Assembly: GCA_002786065.1 (NCBI GenBank)
Contig: NHNY01000003.1
Span: 496,001 to 560,000 of the forward strand
Direction: 5' to 3'
Length of the DNA: 64,000 bases
DNA from: Microcyclospora pomicola
Lineage: Eukaryota > Ascomycota > Dothideomycetes > Capnodiales
The position numbers and the translations under genes were made by a program. The notes beneath the pieces are model-generated. The model had not been told where the DNA came from. It ran no database searches and saw only the letters and a program-made list of their open reading frames with translations. Positions 46,160-55,998 of the stretch are shown one piece after another (position 1 is the stretch's first letter; the number at the start of each line of letters is the position of its first letter).

Positions 46160-46738
46160 CTATGCCACGAAAGCCTCGGGGGTGCGGGCGGCGAGGGCAG
46201 CGGCCTTGGCAGCTGCAGGGCCGCAGTTTCTGATGATTGTCAGTGATGTGGTCGACAGCAAAGCATCGACATGAATGCTTACCCGGTGATGGCACCAGAC
46301 TTCTTGACGCATTGTCCACCGCCCTGTATGAGATGTCAGTCGATGCTCTGTCGGGCTTCATGGAGACGCCTTGCTTGACTTACGCTGAGGATGCAGTCGC
46401 CGGCATCGAAGCAGATGGCGCCAGTAGCGGTGCTGGTCGATGAGGTGGTGGTGGTGGTGGCCGTGGCGGTGGTGGTCTTGGCAGCACACGTACCGAGGAT
46501 GGCACCGGTAGTCTTAATACATTGTCCACCGCCCTGTATAAGCATGGTCAGTCGCCTGATCAAGAAGAAGAACGTGGGTGGAATGTTCGTACGTTGAAGA
46601 GACAGTCACCAGCGTCGAAGCACTGGGCGGTGCTATTGATTGTCAGTCTCGCGCTGAGGCAGTGGGATGTTACACAGGTGACTGTACTCACGCAAAGCCA
46701 ACGGTGAGGGCAGCAAGGGCAACGGTGAAGAACTGCAT
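46160..46738 (-). CDS. small secreted cysteine-rich protein with duplicated exon-split modules
   Basis: Five exons (46738-46692, 46632-46593, 46533-46384, 46323-46283, 46229-46160) encode 115 residues; the introns are 59, 59, 60 and 53 bp, all GT-AG and all frame-consistent. The N-terminus MQFFTVALAALTVGFATA is a signal peptide. Two homologous modules follow: CFDAGDCLFN|GGGQCIKTTG with AILGTC, and CFDAGDCILS|GGGQCVKKSG with AITGNC. Each has four cysteines with identical spacing, and each is cut by a phase-0 intron at the same place (bar). A Thr-rich linker, possibly O-glycosylated, joins them. The C-terminus is Ala-rich and ends EAFVA. I do not recognise the family; size, secretion and cysteine content fit a candidate effector or cell-surface protein. 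Each four-cysteine module could form two disulfides. Confidence 0.87.
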
Positions 46739-46832
46739 CTTGAAAGGAGTTGGTAGTTTGAAAGTTGTCTGGGTTCTTGTCGGCGAGATATGAGAGTTGA
46801 GATGGGTTCTGATCCTGGCGCGGATGCTGCAA

Positions 46833-46845
46833 CATATATATATGC
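46833..46845 (-). promoter_or_regulatory. TATA-like element of the cysteine-rich secreted gene
   Basis: On the minus strand this reads CATATATATATG-like, about 95-105 bp upstream of the start codon at 46738. The distance and AT content suit a TATA box with a leader of roughly 70 nt. This is a sequence-only inference. Confidence 0.45.
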
Positions 46846-48548
46846 ATGAGTATGACCAGTCTCATATCATCGTCTCCTCCACAAGTCAGTGGGCTCGACC
46901 CTTGCAGAGGGGGCAATTTGAACATAGAGTTCGTGGTCAACATCCTTGCTCGGTAGGTTTCAGGTTAGAGGCGTGCCCGATGAGGGCGGAAGCTTTTTCA
47001 TCATCGCCCTTTGACATCACACCAGACTGCATACCCCGGCCTGGTAAAGCTGGGCAGACGTTGTTAGTGTGGAGGAGGAGGTGAAGTTACTGTATCGGTA
47101 GGATTTGCTTGTACCTGGATTGCTGCACCCCACAGATCATTCGCCCCGCAAATCGGCTACCCGCGCTCCCGGGGCTTTTGGCTGCAAGGCATGCGTTCCT
47201 CAGCCAATCGGCAGACTCTTTAGACTTCACGTCTGTGTCCAGATGGCCTTCGGTGCGAGATTAGAATGGTCGAAAAGGTGCATTCCTTCCTTATATTAAG
47301 TTCTCTTCTCTGTCTGCTTTCGGTGCGGGGAACCATAGTGAGACATACTCCACTTCCACGCAGCGTGTGGACTGCTTCTATCGCTCGGTTCACGGATCTT
47401 CCAGCACAGCCTGCCAACTTCAACGTAGCACCACGCAGCAAAGTGATGCATGCCACAGACGTTGCTGGCCCGCGGCCAGGATTCCAAACCGGGGGAGGCG
47501 TCGATCAATCTTGTTTCAGGATCTGATCTCGGCGTCGTGCCTGGGCTTTTGCGGGGCACCCCGTCTCTCCGGCACTCTTATCAACCATTGCTCACCTCCA
47601 ATGCTGTCACAGGTTAACCTTCGCCCGAGTCGAACGTGCAGACAAGGTGGAAGCTGACTCGCGGGCCTCAGTCATTCCTGGCTTTCGAAGCAAAGCCGTT
47701 AAGCTTTGTGCGAATGCAGTAAGCTTTGCGCAACCATGACTGCAGTCCTTGGGGCGAGCGGTCCAAAGAAGCAGGTCCACCAGTCTATCGTGTATGATCA
47801 CCATATGATCACCACACTATTGTGCGGAGGTGTAGCCCTCGGATGCGTCTATTCTGCCAGTTGGTGGGATGATCAGTGAGGCATAACCGTGCATTTGTCA
47901 CTCGGTGGGAAGAACTTGAAGTGAAATGCGCCTGGACATAGGAACCAGACACCAGACATATTCCTGGCGCATGCACATATCGTAGACAGCACCGCTCTGT
48001 CACATCGACCTTGCGTTGGTATCAGTGCTGTACCGCTGTACATCGCTGACGATCCTTCTCTCAGTCCTGCACGCAGCATAGGTCAATATCATCGACGGAC
48101 TTCGTTCCGACCGTTAAAGATGTGTACGCCGAGGTGGTCAGATGAACGAATACTTGCCACACATGTAGCTGTTCCTGTCAGCCGAGTGTAAGTCATGGAA
48201 TCTGGGAAGACTGGGAATAATGTGATTGACGCCCCGAACTTGTGATCAAGGTTGAGGAGCCGCGCTCACTAGCCACGCCCGCGCACGGCTCTAGACCTCC
48301 ATAGTCAAGTGACATGCGGGTGGTCTGACGCTGGTAAGAGATCTCGATCTTCACAGAGCTCCTTTTGTCGACAATCACCGGAATTTGCAGCGAGAAGTAC
48401 AGTCGAAGAGGTTTCGTGAGGCAATGTGGTTGTATTCCAGGTTGATATTCTACGATGAAGCGGTGAGTCTGCAAGACACAACATACCACCATTCGCAAAC
48501 TCAAGGATGGCCTCGTGATGTACTGCAAACCGTCGTTTGTACACTTGT
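46846..48548. other. 1.7-kb region without a supported gene
   Basis: Many short frames on both strands cross this region, none with family resemblance or spliced continuation. It contains the upstream part of the cysteine-rich gene and the 3' flank of the glutathione transferase gene. Confidence 0.45.
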
Positions 48549-49532
48549 CTACGGACTGGAGTACTTGTAGTCATACTGCTCCTTGGCCTTCTCCGCTAAC
48601 TTGGCAAGCTCGGCCTCTTTCTCTTGGAAGCCCTCCTCATTCTTTAGTCGGTCCTGATACGCAGCGTTGACAATCTTGCTCTCGCTCGGAACAGCCACGC
48701 CTCTCTGGACCGCGGGGCGTGCATTGATGCGCTCCCACCATTTGTGCAGGTTAGGGAACTGGTCAAGCTTGACGCCCGCGAACGACGCTACGTTCACCCA
48801 CGAGAAGTTGGCGATGTCCGCGATCGAGTACTTGTCCCCAACCAGGTACGTGTTGTCTTTGAGGCGCGCATCGAGGATGCCGTACAGACGCTCTGTCTCA
48901 CCGACGTAGCGCTGCGTCGGGTAGGGGATACGTTCCTTGGCGAGGCGGTAGAAGCTGGGAGCAGTCGCCAGAGGTCAGCGGAGATCTCGAATGCCATGCA
49001 AAGAGTTGCATGAAGTGACATACTGGTTTGCTTGGCCTTGCATTGGTCCCAGGCCGCCGTGCTGCCATGCTACCCACTGCTCACACAGGGACAGCTCCGG
49101 GTCTTCGACGAAGGAGAGCTTGTGCTCGGGGTCGAACTTTCGAGTAAGATATGAGAGGATCGCAGAGCCTTCCATGATGCCCAATCCGCCATTGTCATGA
49201 TCGATCAGAACTGGGATCCTACCATTTGGGCCTTTCTCCGTGAACCATGGCTCTTTCTGAATGGGCGTGTCAGTACCGATGCAGTCCTCGATTCGATGTT
49301 GGTTTCGTGACTGACTTGGATGTTCTCGCCGATGTTGATGCTCTGGAAAACGTAGTCGGGCTTGCCGTATGCTTCCTTGAGCTCTTCAAGGATGATCGAC
49401 GCCTTGTGACCTGACGCTGCTGTCAGCCTGGGCCTGCATCGCTTGACCAGAGCAGAAGTGCTCACCATTGGGAGTGCCAAAGGTCAGCAGCTCGAGGCCT
49501 TTGCTGGCGATCAGTCCGGTAGGTTTCGACAT
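48549..49532 (-). CDS. glutathione S-transferase
   Basis: Four exons (49532-49466, 49410-49316, 49256-49024, 48954-48549) encode 266 residues; the introns are 55, 59 and 69 bp. The second intron has the unusual donor GTCAGT, supported by the clean join NIGENIQ to KEPWFTEKGPNGRIPVLIDH. The thioredoxin-like N-domain includes LELLTFGTPNGHKASIILEE and the glutathione-contact segment NGRIPVLIDH with GIMEGSAILSYLTRKFDPEH, where the Glu-Ser pair normally binds the gamma-glutamyl group. The helical C-domain includes QWVAWQHGGLGPMQGQANHF and YSIADIANFSWVNVASFAGV. The pattern resembles fungal GST/Ure2-like enzymes that conjugate glutathione to electrophiles in the cytosol. There is no targeting signal. 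The protein ends YDYKYSSP. Confidence 0.95.
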
Positions 49533-50221
49533 GGTGATGTGAAAGTGTGGTTGTTGCTTCGCAATCGCGGTTGAATCTTGGGTTGAAGAGGTTGAGTAGG
49601 AAAGTTTGCAAGGAGAAACGCGACCTACCTTTTTATGTTGAGCATATATTGAGGTAGCTTCATCTTCGGTCTGCAGTAGCGGATCTGGAGAGGAACGGAT
49701 ATGATGATGATGATGTCGTTGTTTTCACATACGACATTGGACTGGAGGCGGGGGCCCTGATGTCGCAATTCCTAATTGACGGCGCTCTGTTGGAACACAT
49801 ATTCAATCCGAGGGCATAGACTGGTCTCAATGCTCATGTCTACCATGTCAAATACCCGACGATCTGATCCCCAATCATCTCACACATATTGTGCAATCCA
49901 GCAGAGCGCACAATAATAACACATCTGACTGAGGCACACACCGCCAGGGACCCACCACGAGCGCGTCATTGCACATGCGACACCGACGAACTTGGCCGCC
50001 TTCACGCCCCCGACTGGCCCGCGACATCACGACACAGTGTGGCAGTGTTGACCACCGCGGACCCTGTCGATTCACAATCTATCGTCCAGCCTTCTTCTAT
50101 TTTTCTGCGACTCTAGCGATTTTCTAGCCTCGCCGTTGCTGTCTTCCATACCTATGTAACAGTAAAGCCACCTCTCACGATTTCTCGTCCCTAAGAAACC
50201 GCCACCATCAGCATCGCGACC
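49533..50221. promoter_or_regulatory. divergent intergenic region between GST and SR-rich gene
   Basis: About 690 bp separate the two divergent start codons. A short GATGATGATGAT-type triplet run lies near 49700. No other element was recognised. Confidence 0.4.
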
Positions 50222-50815
50222 ATGTCCAACTACCGCACCTACGACCGCGACGATTCGCGCTCTCCTGCGCCGCGCCGCACCCGTCCACGCTCCTACTCAC
50301 CTTCGCGCTCCTTTTCTTCCTCATCATTCTCCTCCGACGAACGCTCACAATCCCACCGTCCCCGGCCCCGTCCCTCACGCGCCTATTCCTCCCGCAGCTC
50401 CACTCACCCCGCGCGCAGCGACGGCAAATCGCACAACTTCGGCACCGTCTTGATCGCGCTGGCGGTGCTGCTGGCGGGCGCGCTGCAGCTGTGGACGCAC
50501 AAGAGCGCGGCCAAGGACGAGCGGGCGGCGCGGCGGGAGAAGCGACGGGGGTTTGAGCGGGCGAAGGCGGCGAGGAGACGGGAGGAGGAGAAGAGGGAGC
50601 GGCAGCGGGAGGTGGAGGAGGAGGGGGAGGAGCGCAGGAGTGCGGCGGGGAGTGAGGTGAGGAGGATTGGGTATGGAGGTGAGATGGGAGGGAGGGAGAG
50701 GAGTCGGGTGGCGGTGGAGAGGAGGTTGGAGGGGCCAGGGGAGGGGGAGGATGGGGACGACGGTGGGTATGAGCGGAGGCCGGATCGGGCTGCGGGACGG
50801 AGGGCGAGGACGTAG
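50222..50815 (+). CDS. SR-rich single-pass membrane protein
   Basis: This single-exon gene of 197 codons starts at ATG 50222 in a good context (gcgaccATGt). I do not recognise the family. Residues 1-70 are Arg/Ser/Pro-rich (SPAPRRTRPRSYSPSRSFSS), like disordered RS domains. A hydrophobic segment, FGTVLIALAVLLAGALQLW, at about 73-91 is a single transmembrane helix. The rest is highly charged (ARREKRRGFERAKAARRREE), probably a long single helix, and ends in Arg-rich sequence. The coding strand in the second half is almost pure purine. The protein may be a small ER or nuclear-envelope membrane protein, but that is inference. The open frame and the sharp domain boundaries favour a real gene. Confidence 0.68.
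   Translation: MSNYRTYDRDDSRSPAPRRTRPRSYSPSRSFSSSSFSSDERSQSHRPRPRPSRAYSSRSSTHPARSDGKSHNFGTVLIALAVLLAGALQLWTHKSAAKDERAARREKRRGFERAKAARRREEEKRERQREVEEEGEERRSAAGSEVRRIGYGGEMGGRERSRVAVERRLEGPGEGEDGDDGGYERRPDRAAGRRART
50518..50790 (+). repeat. long G/A-rich (polypurine) coding tract
   Basis: The plus strand here is strongly biased to G and A, with runs such as GAGGAGGGGGAGGAGCGC and GGAGGGAGGGAGAGGAG. It is not a perfect repeat. It encodes the Glu/Arg-rich tail of the SR-rich membrane protein. Confidence 0.75.
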
Positions 50816-51197
50816 AGAGGTGCAGCATGCGACGTTTTGGGAGGCACTGGTTTTCTTAGTATGCGATTGTCGATTGGATCGTCGGTTCATGGGAGGACAT
50901 TTGAAAAAGGCACTGATGATCTCAGTATGCGATGGTGGACTGGGTCGTCGGTCTATGGGAGGCTGCTTGCAGGGCCTGGCTGCTCGATGGTAGGGCGACT
51001 TCGTGTCACACGAGAATCACGATGTAACGAGAACGAGATGCACGACACTTGAATGACCGGATCGATCGATTAAAAATTATTGTCTATGCTCGAAGCCCAT
51101 GAGAAAGCTCGAGAACCAGGTCTCTATGTGTGTCGTGTGCATGGTCGTACGCCCAGACCGGGCGCCTGTCCCCCTTTCAACATCCCGCACGATGCGC
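50816..51197. other. 382-bp convergent spacer
   Basis: It lies between the 3' ends of the SR-rich gene and the surface-protein gene. A short imperfect direct repeat (GGATCGTCGGTTCATGGGAG and TGGGTCGTCGGTCTATGGGA) occurs near 50876-50960. Confidence 0.5.
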
Positions 51198-51766
51198 TTA
51201 GATCATAGCGACGGTACCACCGACGAGGGCGGCGGCGGCGGACCAGCCCATCCAGGAGAGCTGAGCAGCGCCGTTGTAGATTGGTGGGGCGGCGGTGGGG
51301 CTGGCGGAGTAGGACGAAGACCAGGCGGAGGTGGAGGTGGACATGCCGGGGGCGGTGCCAGTTGGGACAACGCCAGTGGGGACGCCGCCGGTGGGCACAC
51401 CGCCAGTGGGGACGACCGGGGGGACGACAGGGCCCGGGGCGGTGCCAGTTGGCACGGGGCCAGGGACAGTGCCAGTCGACATGACGCCGGTGGACCAGAC
51501 AGAGGGGCTGGAGTAGGCGGTCGGGGTGGGAACAGCGGAGGAAGTGCTGCTCCAGCTCTCAACAGAGCTGCTTGACCATCCCTCGGCGGACGAGCTCGAC
51601 CAGGATCCTGCGGGAGGACCGTAGCCAGCGGGGCCCCAGCTGGAGAGATTGTCAGTCACCACCCAATTTATGATATGAGCACATGCGGTTCAAGCGCGAC
51701 CGTGGAGACGTACCCAGCGGATACGGCGGAGGCCGCGGCGAGGACGATAACGGCAGAGGTCTTCAT
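51198..51766 (-). CDS. Ser/Thr/Pro-rich GPI-type surface protein
   Basis: Two exons (51766-51714 and 51639-51198) encode 164 residues; the 74-bp intron has a CTGAC branch and CTCCAG end. The N-terminus MKTSAVIVLAAASAVSAG is a signal peptide whose cleavage region is at the exon junction. The mature protein is Ser/Trp-rich at first (GSWSSSSAEGWSSSSVESW), then carries Val-Pro-Thr-Gly repeats (TGGVPTGGVPTGVVPTGTAP) and a Ser/Thr stretch. It ends with a small-residue site (NGAA) and a hydrophobic tail (WSAAAALVGGTVAMI) with no charged end, the layout of a GPI-attachment signal. It should be a cell-wall or plasma-membrane mannoprotein; no catalytic domain is present. Sequence is too repetitive for family assignment. 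Confidence 0.85.
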
Positions 51767-53756
51767 GTTGATAGTCGGTTTGGGGGGTGGGAGTATTGGC
51801 GGTGAAGACGTGTGTTGGCCGAGGGCGAGAGGCTGATGGAGCGAGCGTAGATGTTGAGAGCGGATGCAGGAGAGAGAAGACGAAGAGCAAGCAGGACACT
51901 GGCACGACGAGCTGATTATATTGCGACCTCGCTCAGCCCGTGTCCGCAGGTGATCGGCTGAGAAGGTTAATCATGTCTTTGTGCATCTCGTAGAGTTCGG
52001 GCTGGCGTAACGGCTGGGTGCGCATCCCGCCTGCTGATTCCCGAATGGTGCAATCTCACGTCGAGTCATCACATGAAGATGACCTGACTGGGCGGAGGCG
52101 AGGTCAGCCAGGAACCGGTTCGGTCTCGGCACGGTCACGCGTTGCTAAGTGACCGCCGTCAGCCCCCGGCCTGTTTTTAGAGCCCCGCCACCTCACTTGC
52201 ATCCTGGTATGTATCGGCCCTCGCGGTTTCACCCTGCTCGCACAATGCCTACACGGCCGATACCTCTCGTACGTATGTTGCGGACGAGCGTTGTAGTTGT
52301 TGATGATCACTACGAATACGACCAACATGCGACGCCGGCATCGACTCTCCATGCCGCCTCGTATTAGCTTTCCCCAACCAACGTGCATCACGCCGGAGCG
52401 AGTGGAAGATTCGCCGGTCTCGTCACTTCACTCCTGGCGCACGGATGCCGCCAGGCTGTTTTGCGCACCCATGCTGTTCAGCCGTTGAGAAAGGCTTGCA
52501 GCCAAGAACGCACTCTCCGCAGCCAGTCAGTTAATCTCCCTTTAGCTCACTCCATCGACGCGATCAGGAAAGCAGACCACATGAAGATGATGCTTGTTAA
52601 GTTGCTGTCGCGTGACTTGCCATCTCACTGTAACGACGGCGATATGCAGAACTTGGGATGAGACCGGATGCCCTGCGGATTACTTGCCACATGCGATGTT
52701 CAGATGCGGAAAAGTGGCTATGCGATGCTAGGGTAGCGTTGGCTGACCAGGAAGGACAGCCAGTCAGCCAGCCAGCTCATTGCGATCGGCCTGGACCAGC
52801 GAGCTCCCATGCGTGAACTGCGAAAGATACGGAGTACATGCCCACGCGAGATTGCATGCTCTGCCGTCGACTGGTACATACAGACGTTGCACTCTCGAAC
52901 TCTTGCTCGTCAACGGCGGTGCTACTGCCGCTGCAAAGACAACATGAAACGCTTTGAGATGAAGTTGTCTTGGCGTCAACGGCCTTCCGCATACATAGTT
53001 CGGCAACCGAAGGAATTCCCACGCGTGCATGGCGGACTTTTATGCATCTCCTCGGCTTCCTGTGGGCGCGTTGGTTTTTCCATGGGGAAAGATCCAGGCT
53101 GTGTTGGCTACTTGTACTTCGTGACTGTATCCTTTTGCGCTTTCAAGCCACCAACACGTTGTCGTCTAAGTATCATCAGGATCCCTGCGTTTGGTGGAGC
53201 TCGAGGCTCGAATCTCTTCACCATCGCGACGCCGCTTGAGGCAAAAATTCTGTCTGGTTGCCGTTGCGAACGGGCCACCGGGTCATGTAGCATCGTGATC
53301 CAGTCGGGAATGACTTCATAAACGGCGTTATGGCACGAGCATCGTCGCAAACCCCCGGATGCTCAGGCCAAAGCTCTGGCTTCATAATGACTGGAGCGCT
53401 CCTCGAAAGAGATTGAGGAGCAATTCAACGATAGGGATCAAATCGTCGTTGCGAATGCGTTGCAATCGGTGACATGCAGATCTCCAGAGATCATCACAGT
53501 CCGGCAGTCATATCTCCCTCGTATCTTTCGTGTTCTGCGACAGTCGGTGCTACATCGAGATGACACATGATGTTCCGAGGTCACCGAATGGGAAGGAGAT
53601 TCCAGATCCTTCAGCGCTCGCCGCGATACAGCATCTCTTCACACGCACGCATCAAACACAGGGACAACCTGGCGATTTGAGATCTGTATAGTTGACACGG
53701 GTAAGTATTGCAGCGCATCACAGCTTCGCATACATGAGTCCTAGAGAGCCGCTTTT
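51767..53756. other. 2-kb region without a supported gene
   Basis: It contains the upstream region of the surface-protein gene and the 3' flank of the dehydrogenase gene. A plus-strand 170-codon frame at 52809-53321 was considered and rejected for lack of family features or codon pattern. Confidence 0.45.
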
Positions 53757-55300
53757 TCAAGGATACTCAGATGGAATCAGTGCCATTCGGCTCTTGATCT
53801 TGCCATGATGCAAATCGTCTAGGACCTCGACGAACCCTTCCAATGGACGTGTCTCTACCTGTGGATGAAGCTTGCCTGCTGCGACCATGGCCAACCCCTC
53901 CTCGACATCCTGTTTGACACCCCCATACGAGAACAGCACGGTGATGTGTTTGGCGACGCATAAGACGTTGGCCACGGATAGTTGAGGTGCAAGCAAGCCG
54001 ATGCTGAGTACTCGTCCGCCAAATCGTACTGTGATATTAATGAGTCCAGCTGCCACAGTGTTCTGGAGAAAGAGTACTTACCAATCGCCTGCGCATCGGC
54101 AAACGTCTGCTCCATTCCAGCAAAGTCGGCCACCACGTCGATCTGGTTCTCGAGACCATTGTCCGTGACCCATTCAGGTACTTTGCTGCCTACCGGTACA
54201 ACATCTTCAGGCGCAACACCAAACTCGACTGCAGCATCGAGAGCCGACTGCCTGACGTCGGATACGAACACACGAGCACCTTGCGCGAGCGCGATTTGCA
54301 CGGCGTTGAACCCCAGCCCGCCCAGGCCGAAGATGAAGACCAGCTCGCCTGGCTTGACCGCTGCTCGCCGCACAATACCGTGATACGCAGTCATGATGGC
54401 ATCGGAGGACACAGCCCCAATTTCTGGGCTTACACCTGCAAAGTGCGATGTCAGTTTTCTGCCTCGATGTAACCACGAGACCTCCAATCGCCTACCCTTC
54501 GGAAGGTGCACCAAAGACCGCGCGTTGTCAACTGCAATGTACGGAGCCAGTGATCCGTCGGTACCCAGTCCGTATTGCCGTGCTCGTTGGCACAGCTGAG
54601 CGAGGTTGTCATTGCATGCTCGGCAGTCGTGCTCTGCGCATCCAGGTGCAATGTTGACCACGACTCTGTCGCCCTAAGCAAGGCATCAGTGAACATCGAC
54701 CACTCCCGGAATGCAGAGCCACATACCACTCTAAACTCGCTCGTGCCAACTTGTTCGCCCGCTTCGATGATCTCGCCACACCCTTCATGGCCCTAGTCGT
54801 CGACGTCAGTCGGTCGGTCGTCTACAACTTCAGCTCATCCGACGACGCCCCTAATCCACTTACCAATATGTATTGATCCTGATACCGCGGTCTCTTCTGC
54901 AGCATCTGTAAAAGCCCGTAGTCGCTATGACACACTGCCACAAACCCCTCACATTAGCCTTCGCCGTCATGAAGAAGTGACATTAGGAATACGCACCTCC
55001 CGCCGCCAGCACTTTCACCAGATATCCCGTCGCCGGACAGCTGGGGATGGGCACTTCGTCGTAGAACTGCGGTGGTGGGTCTGCATTAGTGATATTGCTT
55101 TCGTGGTAGATTGTGCCTCTGGGGACGCCATGTCATACAATCGAACAATACGACGCAGAATCCATATAATTGGTGAGATGGTCGTCGCGATCGTAAAAGA
55201 TGGAAGAAAGAGATATACAGATATACATGTAACTTACCGCCGTCGTCGAATCATGATGCTTGCGCCACGCCTTCATCGTCTTGTCCATCGCTGCAATCAT
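53757..55300 (-). CDS. zinc-dependent alcohol dehydrogenase
   Basis: Six downstream exons are clear (55118-54997, 54934-54864, 54792-54727, 54673-54496, 54435-54082, 54028-53757), with introns of 53-71 bp. A first exon from ATG 55300 (MIAAMDKTMKAWRKHHDSTT) is likely, but its GTAAGT donor at 55237 does not keep frame with the best acceptor, so that junction is unresolved. The product is roughly 375-380 residues. Catalytic-zinc residues are visible in GVCHSD and GHEGCGEIIEAG; the structural-zinc cysteines lie in CAEHDCRACNDNLAQLC, with C-x4-C-x2-C-x7-C spacing. The Rossmann motif is FIFGLGGLGFNAVQIALAQG, followed by an Asp in VFVSDVRQ that favours NAD over NADP. The C-terminal exon includes VRFGGRVLSIGL and ends LIPSEYP. 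The substrate is unknown. Confidence 0.87.
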
Positions 55301-55998
55301 GTCGTTTCGATCTTTCCGCTATCGTACTCCAAAACATGCAGTGTTCTCCAGACGATTTGCCCGCGTAGATATCAACTCAATGCCGGGTCGTCAATTGTGT
55401 CATAAAAGGAGCGTGACTGGTAAGGTAAGGTAGGTGTAAGTAACGTGACAATGTCGTCTGATCGATTGAGGTGGTTTGCCCCGCCGCTTAGACGGCAATT
55501 GACTTCGTCGGCTTTCCAGCTGTTCGCCATCGTTAGCCGCGAGATGGTGCGCGGCGTCGTAGAATACTCTACTGTATTTCACACATGAGCTCTGGACAAA
55601 TTCGTTGCACGTCGATATACTCATGTCCGGTCACATGGAGGGTCCTGACATATCGCCGACATGATCGGGGTTCGGGAGGACATTGAAGAATTTCAAGGTT
55701 GGTTCATACGATGAGGTCTGACATGGTTTGCAAAATTTGTATCTAAATGGACATTGAGAAAGTGCTGTCTCGCTCGAAGCAATGGAAGCAAACAAATCCA
55801 GACAGGCGCGGAACATTGTTGTTGTAGTTCGCAAGTTAGGTACGGTAGATAGGTCCGGAGAAATCGAAAAGCAAAAAAGGCCGTGATCCCATCAGCAGCT
55901 ATGGAACGGACACACGAGGTGCCAATCGCAAGCTTTCGTTGTCGCATATTTCGCACATACAAAGGAGACGTATCGAAAGCAAAGAAGGTAACAGGAGT
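55301..55998. other. 0.7-kb intergenic region
   Basis: It is upstream of the dehydrogenase gene and downstream of the DUF6590 gene. No gene was recognised. Confidence 0.45.

Noticed and set aside
34713-49532. Possible biosynthetic gene cluster (peroxygenase, MFS, GST)
   Set aside because: The genes are separated by housekeeping genes, and no polyketide synthase, peptide synthetase, terpene cyclase or cluster regulator is present.
51203-51575. Frames of Gly- or Pro-rich sequence overlapping the surface-protein gene
   Set aside because: They are shadows of the VPTG repeat region; only the minus-strand frame has a signal peptide and GPI-type tail.
52809-53321. 170-codon plus-strand frame
   Set aside because: The composition is Cys/Arg-rich and random-looking, without domains, signal peptide or spliced extension.
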